Assembly: GCA_031272305.1 (NCBI GenBank)
Contig: JAISUA010000024.1
Span: 1-9,844, forward strand
Origin: Clostridioides sp.
GTDB taxonomy: Bacteria; Bacillota; Clostridia; Peptostreptococcales; Peptostreptococcaceae
Length of the DNA: 9,844 nucleotides
Direction of reading: 5' to 3'
Below are positions 1-6,509 of the stretch, piece after piece. Positions within the stretch are counted from its first letter, which is position 1; each line of letters begins with the position of its first letter. The notes below the pieces were generated by a model. It was not told the origin of the DNA and did no database searches. It was given only the letters and a program-made list of their open reading frames with translations. The translations under genes and the position numbers were made by a program.

Positions 1-128
1 AGTAATAAAAAAGAAAAAAATGCAAATCATATAGTAATAAAAAAGAAAAAATTGCAATTCAAATAGTAATAAAAAAGAAAAAAATGCAATTCATATAGTA
101 ATAAAAAAGAAAAAAATGCAATTCATAT
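1..128. repeat. Tandem array, 32-bp unit, four copies
   Basis: Four head-to-tail copies start at 1, 33, 65 and 97. Each begins AGTAATAAAAAAGAAAA and ends in TGCAATTCATAT or a one- or two-base variant; the third and fourth copies are identical. A fifth, decayed start (AGTAATAAACAG) lies at 129-140. The array begins at the window edge, so its real length is unknown. No reading frame crosses it convincingly. It lies upstream of the SRP RNA; I see no clear promoter within it. Confidence 0.92.
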
Positions 129-201
129 AGTAATAAACAGAATATAGTTGCAAAGACTAAACGTATATAACAATAAGAAAATTCATAATCTAGGTTGCAA
201 G

Positions 202-475
202 TTTGCTGTACTAGATGGGGAGGTAGCGGTGCCCTGTAACCTGCAATCCGCTATAGCAGGATTGAATTCCATTATAGAGGTACATTTTTTGTAGAGCTGC
301 CTTTAAAAAGTGGTGTTGACGCTTAGGTCCTATGCAATGCAAGCTCATGAACCCCGTCAGATCCGGAAGGAAGCAGCGGTAAGTGATCACTTGTATGTGC
401 CCTAGGAGTGCCTGAGTTGAGCTAACTATTAGAGTAACGTCTATGAAGGTGTATCGAAAGATGGTGTACAGCATT
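202..475 (+). ncRNA. ffs: Signal recognition particle RNA, large Bacillus type
   Basis: This is the RNA scaffold of the signal recognition particle, which with Ffh targets nascent membrane and secreted proteins to the translocon. The universally conserved helix-8 core is present at about 354-382, with the GGAA tetraloop at 365-368 and the AAGCAGCGG strand of the symmetric loop after it. The upstream part matches the Alu domain of Gram-positive large SRP RNAs: GGGGAGGTAGCGGTGCCCTG at 217-236, and the GTGGTGTTGACG block at about 311-322. The ends close on each other: TGCTGTAC at 204-211 pairs perfectly with GTACAGCA at 466-473, giving a transcript of about 270 nt. A terminator follows and dnaX lies downstream, the usual Bacillota arrangement. 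I found no convincing -35/-10 pair upstream; CATAAT at 184-189 is the best -10 but lacks a -35. Exact ends are good to a few bases. Confidence 0.96.
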
Positions 476-490
476 TAATATAAAAAACAA

Positions 491-518
491 AATTCCTTTT
501 AGAAGGGATTTTTTTTAT
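491..518 (+). terminator. Rho-independent terminator of the SRP RNA
   Basis: AATTCCTTTT at 491-500 folds on AGAAGGGATT at 501-510 (with G-U pairs and a small loop formed by opening the central pairs), and eight or more Ts follow. It ends the SRP transcript about 15-40 nt after the mature 3' end. Its 3' arm and T-tract are also the first unit of the 34-bp tandem array that follows. Confidence 0.75.
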
Positions 519-636
519 AACAAAAATAAATTATAGAAGAGATTTTTTTTATAACAAAAATAAATTATAGAAGGGATTTTTTTTATAACAAAAATAAATT
601 ATAGAAGAGATTTTTTTTATAACAAAAATAAATTAT
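501..636. repeat. Tandem array, 34-bp unit, four copies in alternating A/B/A/B form
   Basis: Units start at 501, 535, 569 and 603. They differ only at the sixth base: AGAAGGG in units 1 and 3, AGAAGAG in units 2 and 4. The rest is invariant, including an 8-T run and TATAACAAAAATAAATTAT. The alternation means the last expansion was a duplication of a 68-bp dimer. The array lies between the SRP terminator and the dnaX ribosome binding site, so it probably sits inside, or just upstream of, the dnaX leader. Confidence 0.95.
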
Positions 637-697
637 AATTATTATAAAATAAATTATTTTTATTATAAATTGAAATAAAATTTAAGGAGATAAAAAA

Positions 698-2443
698 ATG
701 CACAAAGCGTTTTATAGATCCTACAGACCAGTTAAATTTGACGAGGTTGTAGGTCAAACTCATATAATACAAACATTAAAAAATCAAATAAAAAATGAAA
801 ATATAGGCCATGCGTATTTATTTACAGGGACAAGAGGTACTGGAAAGACATCTACTGCAAAAATATTTGCAAGAGCAGTAAACTGTACAAACAGCCATGA
901 TCAAGAGCCTTGTAATGAGTGCGACAATTGTAGAGCTATATTAGATGAGAATACAATTGATGTTGTAGAAATAGATGCTGCATCAAATAATAGTGTAGAT
1001 GATGTAAGAGAGCTTAGAGAAAACGTCAAGTACTCTCCTGTTACATGCAAGTATAAAGTATATATTATCGATGAAGTGCATATGCTATCTCAAGGTGCGT
1101 TCAACGCTTTGCTTAAGACATTAGAAGAGCCACCTAAATATGTAATATTTATTTTGGCGACAACAGAACCTCACAAAATTCCAGCTACAATTATGTCTAG
1201 ATGTCAAAGGTTTGATTTCAAAAGAGTAAAAAACACAGACATAATTCAAAGAATGAAATTTATACTTTCAGAGGAAAATATAGAAGCAGAAGAAAATGCA
1301 CTTAGATTGATTGCATCGAATTCTGGTGGTGCACTTCGTGATGCTATAAGTATTCTCGATCAATGCGTTTCTTTTAGCAATGGAAAAATATTATATAACG
1401 ATGTTGTAGAAATACTTGGAACTGTTAACATTGAAGAAATGTTTAGCCTGTCTGATTTTATAATCAAATCTGACACGAAAAATGCCTTATATTTGCTTAA
1501 TAAATTTATATCTTATGGAAAAGACATAAGAATACTTGTAAACGATTTAATAGACCATTTTAGAAATATTATGGTGTGCAAAGTATCCAAAGAGTTTGAC
1601 GAAATACTTTCACTGCCTAGTGAAATATCAGAAAAATTTTTCGAACAAGCACAAAATATCGAAACGAATACGTTGATTAGAATTTTAAATGTATTATCTG
1701 ATGTATACGAAAAGGTTAAATCATCTTCAAATCAACGAGTTATAGTCGAAGTGGCTATTATGAAACTTGCAAATCCTATTTTTGAAGATAATCAAGAAGC
1801 TCTTTTAGATAGAATAAAAAATCTTGAAAAATTAGTTGAGTCTGGAAAGATAACATTGTATACTAACAGTACAGATGAAAATAAGTTTTCTAATTTACAA
1901 GAAAGTTCAAATGGAGAAAATACAAGTTTAAATGGTGTACAAACAAATAAATATGATAATTCTTTAGATAATAATTCTGAGTCGAAAGCAGGAGGTTTAA
2001 ATGATAATAATTTTGAAAATGAATCTAGCTCCTCTAATGAACAGCCAAAAGAAAACATTGAAGAAGAAAAATTTATCAAGGAAAATTGGCAAAGGATTTT
2101 AAAAAAATTTAAAGAAGATAAATATAACAATATTTATGGTATAATGGGTAGTGTGAAAAAAATCAAGATATATTCTGATAGGATGTTCATCATTATTCCT
2201 GATAGCTATAGTTTTGCGGCTAAACGATTGACAGCTGATGAAACAGTAGAGTATATTATAAATACAGTCAATCTTGTTTTAAATAAAAATTATAAAATAA
2301 AGATTGTTTTTGAATCAAATTTCACAGGTGTAAAATTTCAAGATGAAGAAGATAAAGAAGACAAGGGAGAGAGCATATTAAAAGAACTTGTTGGAGATAG
2401 TATACTTGAAGTGAAGAATAGTGAAAAGGATAATACAAATTAG
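698..2443 (+). CDS. dnaX: DNA polymerase III subunit tau (clamp loader ATPase)
   Basis: DnaX is the AAA+ motor of the clamp loader, which opens the beta ring and places it on primed DNA; the tau form also ties the loader to polymerase and helicase. Visible in the 581-residue protein: Walker A GTRGTGKTS at 44-52; a zinc site formed by C63, C72, C75 and C78; Walker B IIDEVHML at 123-130; the SRC arginine-finger motif at 167-169; sensor 2 around GGALRDA at 210-216. A low-complexity linker rich in Asn, Ser and Glu spans about 388-458, then a compact C-terminal domain (about 455-545) and an acidic tail. AAGGAGA at 684-690 lies 7-8 nt before the ATG. ybaB and recR follow in the usual order. An in-frame A7 run near codon 470 may allow a shorter, gamma-like product (separate entry). 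Arginine codons are almost all AGA/AGG (18 of 21), the local norm. Confidence 0.97.
   Translation: MHKAFYRSYRPVKFDEVVGQTHIIQTLKNQIKNENIGHAYLFTGTRGTGKTSTAKIFARAVNCTNSHDQEPCNECDNCRAILDENTIDVVEIDAASNNSVDDVRELRENVKYSPVTCKYKVYIIDEVHMLSQGAFNALLKTLEEPPKYVIFILATTEPHKIPATIMSRCQRFDFKRVKNTDIIQRMKFILSEENIEAEENALRLIASNSGGALRDAISILDQCVSFSNGKILYNDVVEILGTVNIEEMFSLSDFIIKSDTKNALYLLNKFISYGKDIRILVNDLIDHFRNIMVCKVSKEFDEILSLPSEISEKFFEQAQNIETNTLIRILNVLSDVYEKVKSSSNQRVIVEVAIMKLANPIFEDNQEALLDRIKNLEKLVESGKITLYTNSTDENKFSNLQESSNGENTSLNGVQTNKYDNSLDNNSESKAGGLNDNNFENESSSSNEQPKENIEEEKFIKENWQRILKKFKEDKYNNIYGIMGSVKKIKIYSDRMFIIIPDSYSFAAKRLTADETVEYIINTVNLVLNKNYKIKIVFESNFTGVKFQDEEDKEDKGESILKELVGDSILEVKNSEKDNTN
2101..2137 (+). other. 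Candidate programmed -1 frameshift site in dnaX
   Basis: The heptamer A_AAA_AAA lies exactly in the slippery phase at 2101-2107 (codons TTA AAA AAA). In the -1 frame the next codons are ATT and then TAA, so a slip would stop after residue 471 and remove nearly all of the C-terminal domain. Ten nt after the run comes a perfect 8-bp hairpin, ATAAATAT at 2118-2125 and ATATTTAT at 2130-2137 with loop AACA. An AAAGGA at 2091-2096 could act as an internal Shine-Dalgarno stimulator. E. coli dnaX makes gamma by the same layout. Against it: the genome is AT-rich, A7 occurs by chance (another is at 2156-2162, out of phase), and the hairpin is all A-U. Confidence 0.4.
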
Positions 2444-2601
2444 TAAATAATTTGTATTATAAAAATAAAAATCGCTAAATAGTTTATATAAGTGAATAGT
2501 TTGTAATATAAAAATATAAATTATTATTAAAAATAAAGAATGAGTGTCATTATATTTAAATATGTAAAGGCATTTCATTTAAATTAGGAGGATTTGGTAA
2601 T

Positions 2602-2946
2602 ATGGCAAAAAGAGGTTTTGGTGGAATGGGTGGTGCACCAAATATGAACCAATTAATGAAACAAGCACAAAAAATGCAAGAAAATATGCAAAAAGCACAA
2701 GAAGAACTTGAAGCTAAAGAACTGGAAACTTCAGTTGGTGGAGGAGCTGTCACAGTAAAAATCAATGGGAAAAAAGAAATTTTGGATATTGTTATCAAAC
2801 CAGAAGTAGTTGATCCTGACGATATAGAAATGCTTCAAGATTTGATATTAAGTGCAGTGAATCAAGCAATTAAAAGTGTAGAAGAAGTTCAAGCGAACCA
2901 AATGAGCAAACTAACTGGAGGAATGAATATTCCAGGATTATTTTAA
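2602..2946 (+). CDS. ybaB: YbaB/EbfC family nucleoid-associated protein
   Basis: A 114-residue DNA-binding protein of the YbaB/EbfC family, which forms dimers that bind DNA and are counted among nucleoid-associated proteins. The usual pattern is clear: a Gly/Met-rich N-terminus (residues 5-15), an amphipathic helix rich in Gln and Met (about 14-42, with MNQLMKQAQKMQ), the conserved VGGGAVTVKINGK strand turn at about 45-57, then IVIKPEVVDPDD and a second long helix ending near 105, and a GGMNIPGLF tail. Length is normal for the family. AGGAGG at 2586-2591 lies 10 nt before the ATG. The position between dnaX and recR is the standard one in Bacillota and supports co-transcription, with 158 nt after dnaX and 30 nt before recR. 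Confidence 0.96.
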   Translation: MAKRGFGGMGGAPNMNQLMKQAQKMQENMQKAQEELEAKELETSVGGGAVTVKINGKKEILDIVIKPEVVDPDDIEMLQDLILSAVNQAIKSVEEVQANQMSKLTGGMNIPGLF

Positions 2947-2976
2947 TTTTAATTAAGTTGGGAGAATTATAATCAA

Positions 2977-3579
2977 ATGATGCAAGATTATACAACACCT
3001 ATAAATAAGTTAATAGATGAGTTTTCGAAATTACCAGGTGTAGGAAGAAAAACAGCACAAAGACTTGCTTTTCATATTATTAATATGAGTACTAGCGATG
3101 TTGAAAATCTTGCTAGTGCTATTTATAATGCAAAAAAAGATATAAAATATTGTTCTGTATGTTGTAATATTTCTGATTCTGACCCTTGTAAAATTTGTTC
3201 TAGCACAAAAAGAGATCATAGTATAATTTGTGTGGTAGAGGGTACAAAAGATGTAGCAGCTATGGAAAAGACAAAAGAATACAATGGTTTGTACCACATT
3301 TTGAATGGAGTAATATCTCCTATGGAAGGTATAGGACCAGAGATGTTAAATGTTAAACAACTGCTTGAACGTCTAGCCAGAGAAGATGTTGAAGAACTAA
3401 TTATGGCTACAAATCCAACAATAGAAGGAGAAGCAACAGCGATGTACATTGCAAAACTTGTCAAGCCTTTTGGTATAAAAGTAACGAGAATAGCTCATGG
3501 AATACCTGTTGGAGGAGAAATCGAATATGCAGACGAGGTCACAATCTCAAAAGCCTTAGAAGGAAGAAGAGAAATATAA
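2977..3579 (+). CDS. recR: Recombination mediator protein RecR
   Basis: RecR acts with RecO (and RecF) to load RecA on SSB-coated single-stranded DNA during gap repair. The 200-residue protein is of normal length and complete: helix-hairpin-helix region with LPGVGRKTAQRLAF at 19-32; a zinc finger with C59, C62, C71 and C74; a Toprim domain from about 82, with the acidic VVEGTKDVAAME segment (E88, D92) and ATNPTIEGEATAMYIAK at 144-160; and a C-terminal segment IAHGIPVGGEIEYAD at 172-186. Two ATGs are adjacent at 2977 and 2980. The first is chosen because GGGAGA at about 2960-2964 is already about 12 nt away. It lies 30 nt after ybaB, consistent with one operon. Confidence 0.97.
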   Translation: MMQDYTTPINKLIDEFSKLPGVGRKTAQRLAFHIINMSTSDVENLASAIYNAKKDIKYCSVCCNISDSDPCKICSSTKRDHSIICVVEGTKDVAAMEKTKEYNGLYHILNGVISPMEGIGPEMLNVKQLLERLAREDVEELIMATNPTIEGEATAMYIAKLVKPFGIKVTRIAHGIPVGGEIEYADEVTISKALEGRREI

Positions 3580-3611
3580 GAGTTATCATCATTTAAAATA
3601 AAATCAAGGTA

Positions 3612-3740
3612 GAAAGTCTTGAAAGAAGTGAGATAGAAAATCTATGATTTTCGTAATCGAACTTCCATACTTGGTTCGAAGTTCTGAAAGTTTTGCTTTC
3701 AATTGTAATGAACTTCTCATATTGAGACTTTCAGGAAGTT
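3612..3740 (+). other. Region with competing inverted repeats, possible structured RNA
   Basis: Between recR and the next gene several perfect short complements overlap. GAAAGTCT (3612-3619) pairs with AGACTTTC (3725-3732). CTGAAAGT (3684-3691) pairs with ACTTTCAG (3727-3734). TGAAAG and CTTTCA (3685-3690, 3696-3701) form a local hairpin. GAAGTTC (3678-3684) can pair with either GAACTTC at 3659-3665 or GAACTTC at 3710-3716. GAAAATC and GATTTTC at 3636-3652 make another small hairpin. Several pairings exclude each other. This could be a leader RNA switch for the next gene, or the remains of a palindromic mobile repeat. No T-tract follows and I recognise no known riboswitch. Confidence 0.35.
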
Positions 3741-3803
3741 GAATTATATATTATTGTATAAGTTATTGACGGATAATAGATTTAAAAATTTTCGAGGTGC
3801 AGC

Positions 3804-4046
3804 ATGGAAGATTCAATGAATTTTGATGAATACAATTTGAATAAGGAAAAAAGAAGCAAAAAGATTAAATTAAAAAATAGAGATAAAAATATAGATTTTG
3901 ATTCTAGGTATGATGAATCAGAAGAGGTGAAGATTTCACCTAAGAAAAAAGCAAAGAAAACACAAAAAAACAGTGTATTTAGAAATAATTATAAAAATTA
4001 TCAGTATGACTATGAAGAAGACTTTTATGAGCCGAACAAATTCTAG
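3804..4046 (+). CDS. Small highly charged protein of unknown function
   Basis: I do not recognise this 80-residue protein. It has no membrane segment, signal peptide or cysteine. The N-terminal two thirds is very rich in Lys with interspersed Asp and Glu (KEKRSKKIKLKNRDK at about 14-28; SPKKKAKKTQK near 45-55). The C-terminus is aromatic and acidic (NNYKNYQYDYEEDFYEPNKF). It looks disordered. GAGGTG at 3794-3799 lies 4 nt before the ATG, rather close. A second in-frame ATG at 3816 would be 16 nt away, so the first is preferred. All four Arg codons are AGA/AGG, like the housekeeping genes. It stands 224 nt after recR and just before a perfect palindrome, so it may be its own unit. The position is where many Bacillota have yaaL, but I see no similarity to it. 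Confidence 0.6.
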   Translation: MEDSMNFDEYNLNKEKRSKKIKLKNRDKNIDFDSRYDESEEVKISPKKKAKKTQKNSVFRNNYKNYQYDYEEDFYEPNKF

Positions 4047-4063
4047 TTATCATAAAAAAATTA

Positions 4064-4097
4064 TGCGACCCCAAAAATTTAAATTTTTGGGGTTGTG
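4064..4097. terminator. Perfect palindrome, probable terminator after the small charged gene
   Basis: ACCCCAAAAATTT at 4068-4080 is followed directly by its exact complement at 4081-4093, a 26-bp palindrome; G-U pairs extend it to 4064-4097. A run of seven As precedes it (4054-4060), which becomes a T-tract on the - strand; the + strand side is followed by TGATTATATTT, not a clean T-run. It separates the charged gene from the membrane protein gene and may stop transcription in both directions. A dyad protein-binding site is the alternative. Confidence 0.55.
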
Positions 4098-4168
4098 ATT
4101 ATATTTATAGCCTTGCTAGATATTTTTATTAAACTCGTTACTGTTAAATTTATTAAGGAGAAAATTTT

Positions 4169-5476
4169 ATGATGAAATCACTTTATAAGAAAAAACAGAC
4201 TAAAAGTTTGATGACACTTATTATTTGCTTTGTTGTCATTACCTGCACATTTACAGTATTAACGTTGTTATATGGGTTAATACCTTCAAATCTTACAGAA
4301 AAAAATATGTTGCGTTCTCTTGATATTCTAGATAATGAGGGAAATAACGTACAATTTAAAGATATTACAGGAATGGATATTTCTTTTGCTGGTGATGGAA
4401 ATAAAGTTGACAATTTTACAAATATGTGGATGATTCAAAGTGTAGATTCAGAACATTTTTTCGATGGAAACCAATTTCGTAAAGGTAAGCCTTATAATCC
4501 AGATAATCGTGAATATATTGAGGGTAACTTTGCTGTTAAAGTTTTTAGTAGTAGTTGGGAAAATGGGAACTACTGGAGTGGATACAGGCTATTTTTTAAG
4601 CCATTAATGATATTTTTTGACGTGTGGGGTTTGCGTATAATTCAGATTTCTTTGATTATAATTGCTTTAATATGGACATTCATAAAGATACGTCAAGAAA
4701 TTGGACTAATAGAAGCAGTACTGCTTATTATTGCTGTTTTAGCAGTAAATCCATTAAATATATTATTTGGATTTGATCAAGGTCCAGACTTAATACAAGC
4801 CTTATTTTCAATAGTGACTGTATTATGGATGCTTCGAAAAAAAGTAGAATATAAGTGGGTGTTGTCATATTTTTTGTTTATAGGAATGTTTGAGATATTT
4901 ATAAATTGTTTGATAATGCCATTGGTTACACTAGGTTTGCCGTTAATAACATATTTGTTATATGAGCATAAAAAGGGTACAGAACTAAAGATTCAGTTCA
5001 AAAATACAATTACTTTCAGCTTTGTATGGGGAGTAGGATATGTAGGGACTTTTATTTCAAGTTGGATTATATCAGCATTGTTTAAACATATTTCTCCGAT
5101 AGAAAGTGTTAAGAGGGGAATAGGTGCATTTGTATATCGTTGTGGTGGTAATGACGATAGTATAATCAAAAATATATCAGATTCTGTGCATAGCAATATC
5201 AACCATAATGTTCCATTTATTTGGTTGATAATCATATTTCTTGTTTTTATTTTTCTTATATCATGGATGAACCATAAGACAAGAAAGTATTTATTTAGAT
5301 TATTACCATTAGTATTTGTTAGCCTATACCCTTTCATATGGATTATTTTGTTAAACAATCATTCGTTAATCCATGCTTGGATGGTTCACGATATTTTTAT
5401 TGTTTCAATATGGGGATTTCTTTTGAATATATACTATTTGATGAATAATGACGATATACGCCTTACACTTAATTAA
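4169..5476 (+). CDS. Polytopic membrane protein, possible GT-C-like glycosyltransferase
   Basis: An unassigned 435-residue integral membrane protein. A first membrane segment at about 14-36 is followed by an extracytoplasmic loop of about 105 residues with many Asp and Asn, then about nine or ten more segments (roughly 143-173, 180-222, 228-265, 281-305, 348-366, 377-396 and 404-424). The loop ends in NYWSGYRLFFKPLMIFF (134-150), and a short motif HSLIHAWMVHD lies between the last two segments. One N-terminal helix, a large outer loop, then a bundle of helices is the shape of GT-C enzymes, which use polyprenyl-phosphate sugars as donors. No catalytic residue can be proved by eye. AAGGAG at 4155-4160 lies 8 nt before the first of two adjacent ATGs. 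The UbiA gene follows after 85 nt, which supports a role in using its lipid product. Eight of 12 Arg codons are CGN, unlike dnaX. Confidence 0.75.
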   Translation: MMKSLYKKKQTKSLMTLIICFVVITCTFTVLTLLYGLIPSNLTEKNMLRSLDILDNEGNNVQFKDITGMDISFAGDGNKVDNFTNMWMIQSVDSEHFFDGNQFRKGKPYNPDNREYIEGNFAVKVFSSSWENGNYWSGYRLFFKPLMIFFDVWGLRIIQISLIIIALIWTFIKIRQEIGLIEAVLLIIAVLAVNPLNILFGFDQGPDLIQALFSIVTVLWMLRKKVEYKWVLSYFLFIGMFEIFINCLIMPLVTLGLPLITYLLYEHKKGTELKIQFKNTITFSFVWGVGYVGTFISSWIISALFKHISPIESVKRGIGAFVYRCGGNDDSIIKNISDSVHSNINHNVPFIWLIIIFLVFIFLISWMNHKTRKYLFRLLPLVFVSLYPFIWIILLNNHSLIHAWMVHDIFIVSIWGFLLNIYYLMNNDDIRLTLN

Positions 5477-5561
5477 AGTAGAAAAAAATTTTATAGTTTA
5501 TATCATAACGTTAATTGAAATAACATTAGTACTAGAATATTTAGGAGGGAAGATAGAAAGT

Positions 5562-6506
5562 ATGTATGAAAAAGATAATATAAAAAATTATTTACGTATT
5601 GCACGATTCGATCATTGGATAAAGCAATTGTTTATTTTACCTGGAATTGTATTTGCAATAGCATTGGTAAAAGACTTAGATATTGGAAATGTTTTGATGC
5701 GGTTTATTTTAGGGTTTATATCTACTTGTTTTATAGCTTCAGCGAACTATATAATCAATGAGTGGCTTGATGCAGAGTTTGACAAGTATCATCCGACAAA
5801 AAAATTTCGTCCTGCAGTATCATCAAATCTTAAAGCTAGCTGTGTTTATGGAATGTATATCGTATTTGGTGCAGTGGGATTACTTGCAGCATTCTTTTCA
5901 TCTCGTTTGGTATTTTACACAGAACTATTATTGTTGATTATGGGAGTGATATATAATGTTCGTCCTATGCGTTCAAAAGAAATACCGTATTTAGATGTAT
6001 TATCTGAGTCTATAAATAATGCTATACGCCTATTGATTGGATGGTTCATTGTTACAAGTGAATATTTGCCTCCTGTAACGATTGTATTTGGATTTTGGAT
6101 GGGTGGTGCATTTCTTATGGCTACGAAAAGATACGCAGAGTATCGTATGATTGGCGATAAGTCAACTGCTGCACTTTATAGAAAATCATTTGCAAGATAT
6201 TCAGAGCAATCATTGTTGGTATCAGCATTTTTTTATGCTTTGTGTGCTGTGTTCTTCACAGGTGTATTTATGGTTAAGTATAGAGTAGAATTGTTGATTT
6301 CAATACCTGTATTGTGTGGTTTGTTTTGCTACTATCTTCATATAGCATACAAAAAAGATTCAGCTGCACAAAAACCGGAAAAACTTTTTAGAGAAAAAGG
6401 ATTGATGTTGTTTGTATTTATATTTATAGTAGTCGTTGCAATTGGTATTTTTGTAGACATTCCAGTACTTAATTTATTACTAGAAACATCATTAATAGGA
6501 GCTTGA
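5562..6506 (+). CDS. UbiA-superfamily prenyltransferase, likely polyprenyl-phosphate phosphoribosyltransferase type
   Basis: A membrane enzyme of 314 residues with eight or nine hydrophobic segments. The first Asp-rich motif reads NEWLDAEFD at 66-74 and continues as KYHPTKKFRP (75-84). The HP-x-K-x-x-RP extension is typical of the decaprenyl-phosphate phosphoribosyltransferase branch (mycobacterial Rv3806c), which transfers phosphoribose from PRPP to a polyprenyl phosphate, rather than of the quinone-making branch. The second motif region has Y131, LDVLSE at 144-149 and R156, again as in that branch. An earlier in-frame ATG at 5448 would add 38 residues and overlap the previous gene. I reject it because AGGAGG lies at 5543-5548, before the ATG at 5562, though the 13-nt gap is slightly long. 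The HAD gene starts 3 nt after the stop. Nine of 14 Arg codons are CGN. No DprE1/DprE2-type epimerase gene is nearby, so the pentose may stay ribose. Confidence 0.87.
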   Translation: MYEKDNIKNYLRIARFDHWIKQLFILPGIVFAIALVKDLDIGNVLMRFILGFISTCFIASANYIINEWLDAEFDKYHPTKKFRPAVSSNLKASCVYGMYIVFGAVGLLAAFFSSRLVFYTELLLLIMGVIYNVRPMRSKEIPYLDVLSESINNAIRLLIGWFIVTSEYLPPVTIVFGFWMGGAFLMATKRYAEYRMIGDKSTAALYRKSFARYSEQSLLVSAFFYALCAVFFTGVFMVKYRVELLISIPVLCGLFCYYLHIAYKKDSAAQKPEKLFREKGLMLFVFIFIVVVAIGIFVDIPVLNLLLETSLIGA

Positions 6507-6509
6507 TTT

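Noticed and set aside
1..128. CRISPR array suggested by regular 32-bp spacing
   Set aside because: The units abut directly with no unique spacers and no cas genes are present; it is a plain tandem repeat. The same applies to the 34-bp and 41-bp arrays.
148..171. Promoter for the SRP RNA made of TTGCAA and TATAAC
   Set aside because: The spacing is only 12 bp, too short for a sigma-A promoter.
211..474. Open frame of 87 codons on the - strand
   Set aside because: It lies entirely within the SRP RNA gene and has no ribosome binding site.
2156..2162. Second A7 run in dnaX as a slippery site
   Set aside because: It is in the phase AAA AAA A, not A_AAA_AAA, and no hairpin follows at a suitable distance.
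5448..5561. N-terminal extension of 38 residues on the UbiA-type protein
   Set aside because: It would overlap the upstream gene and be translated through the AGGAGG at 5543-5548. The ATG at 5562 follows that site and gives the normal family start.
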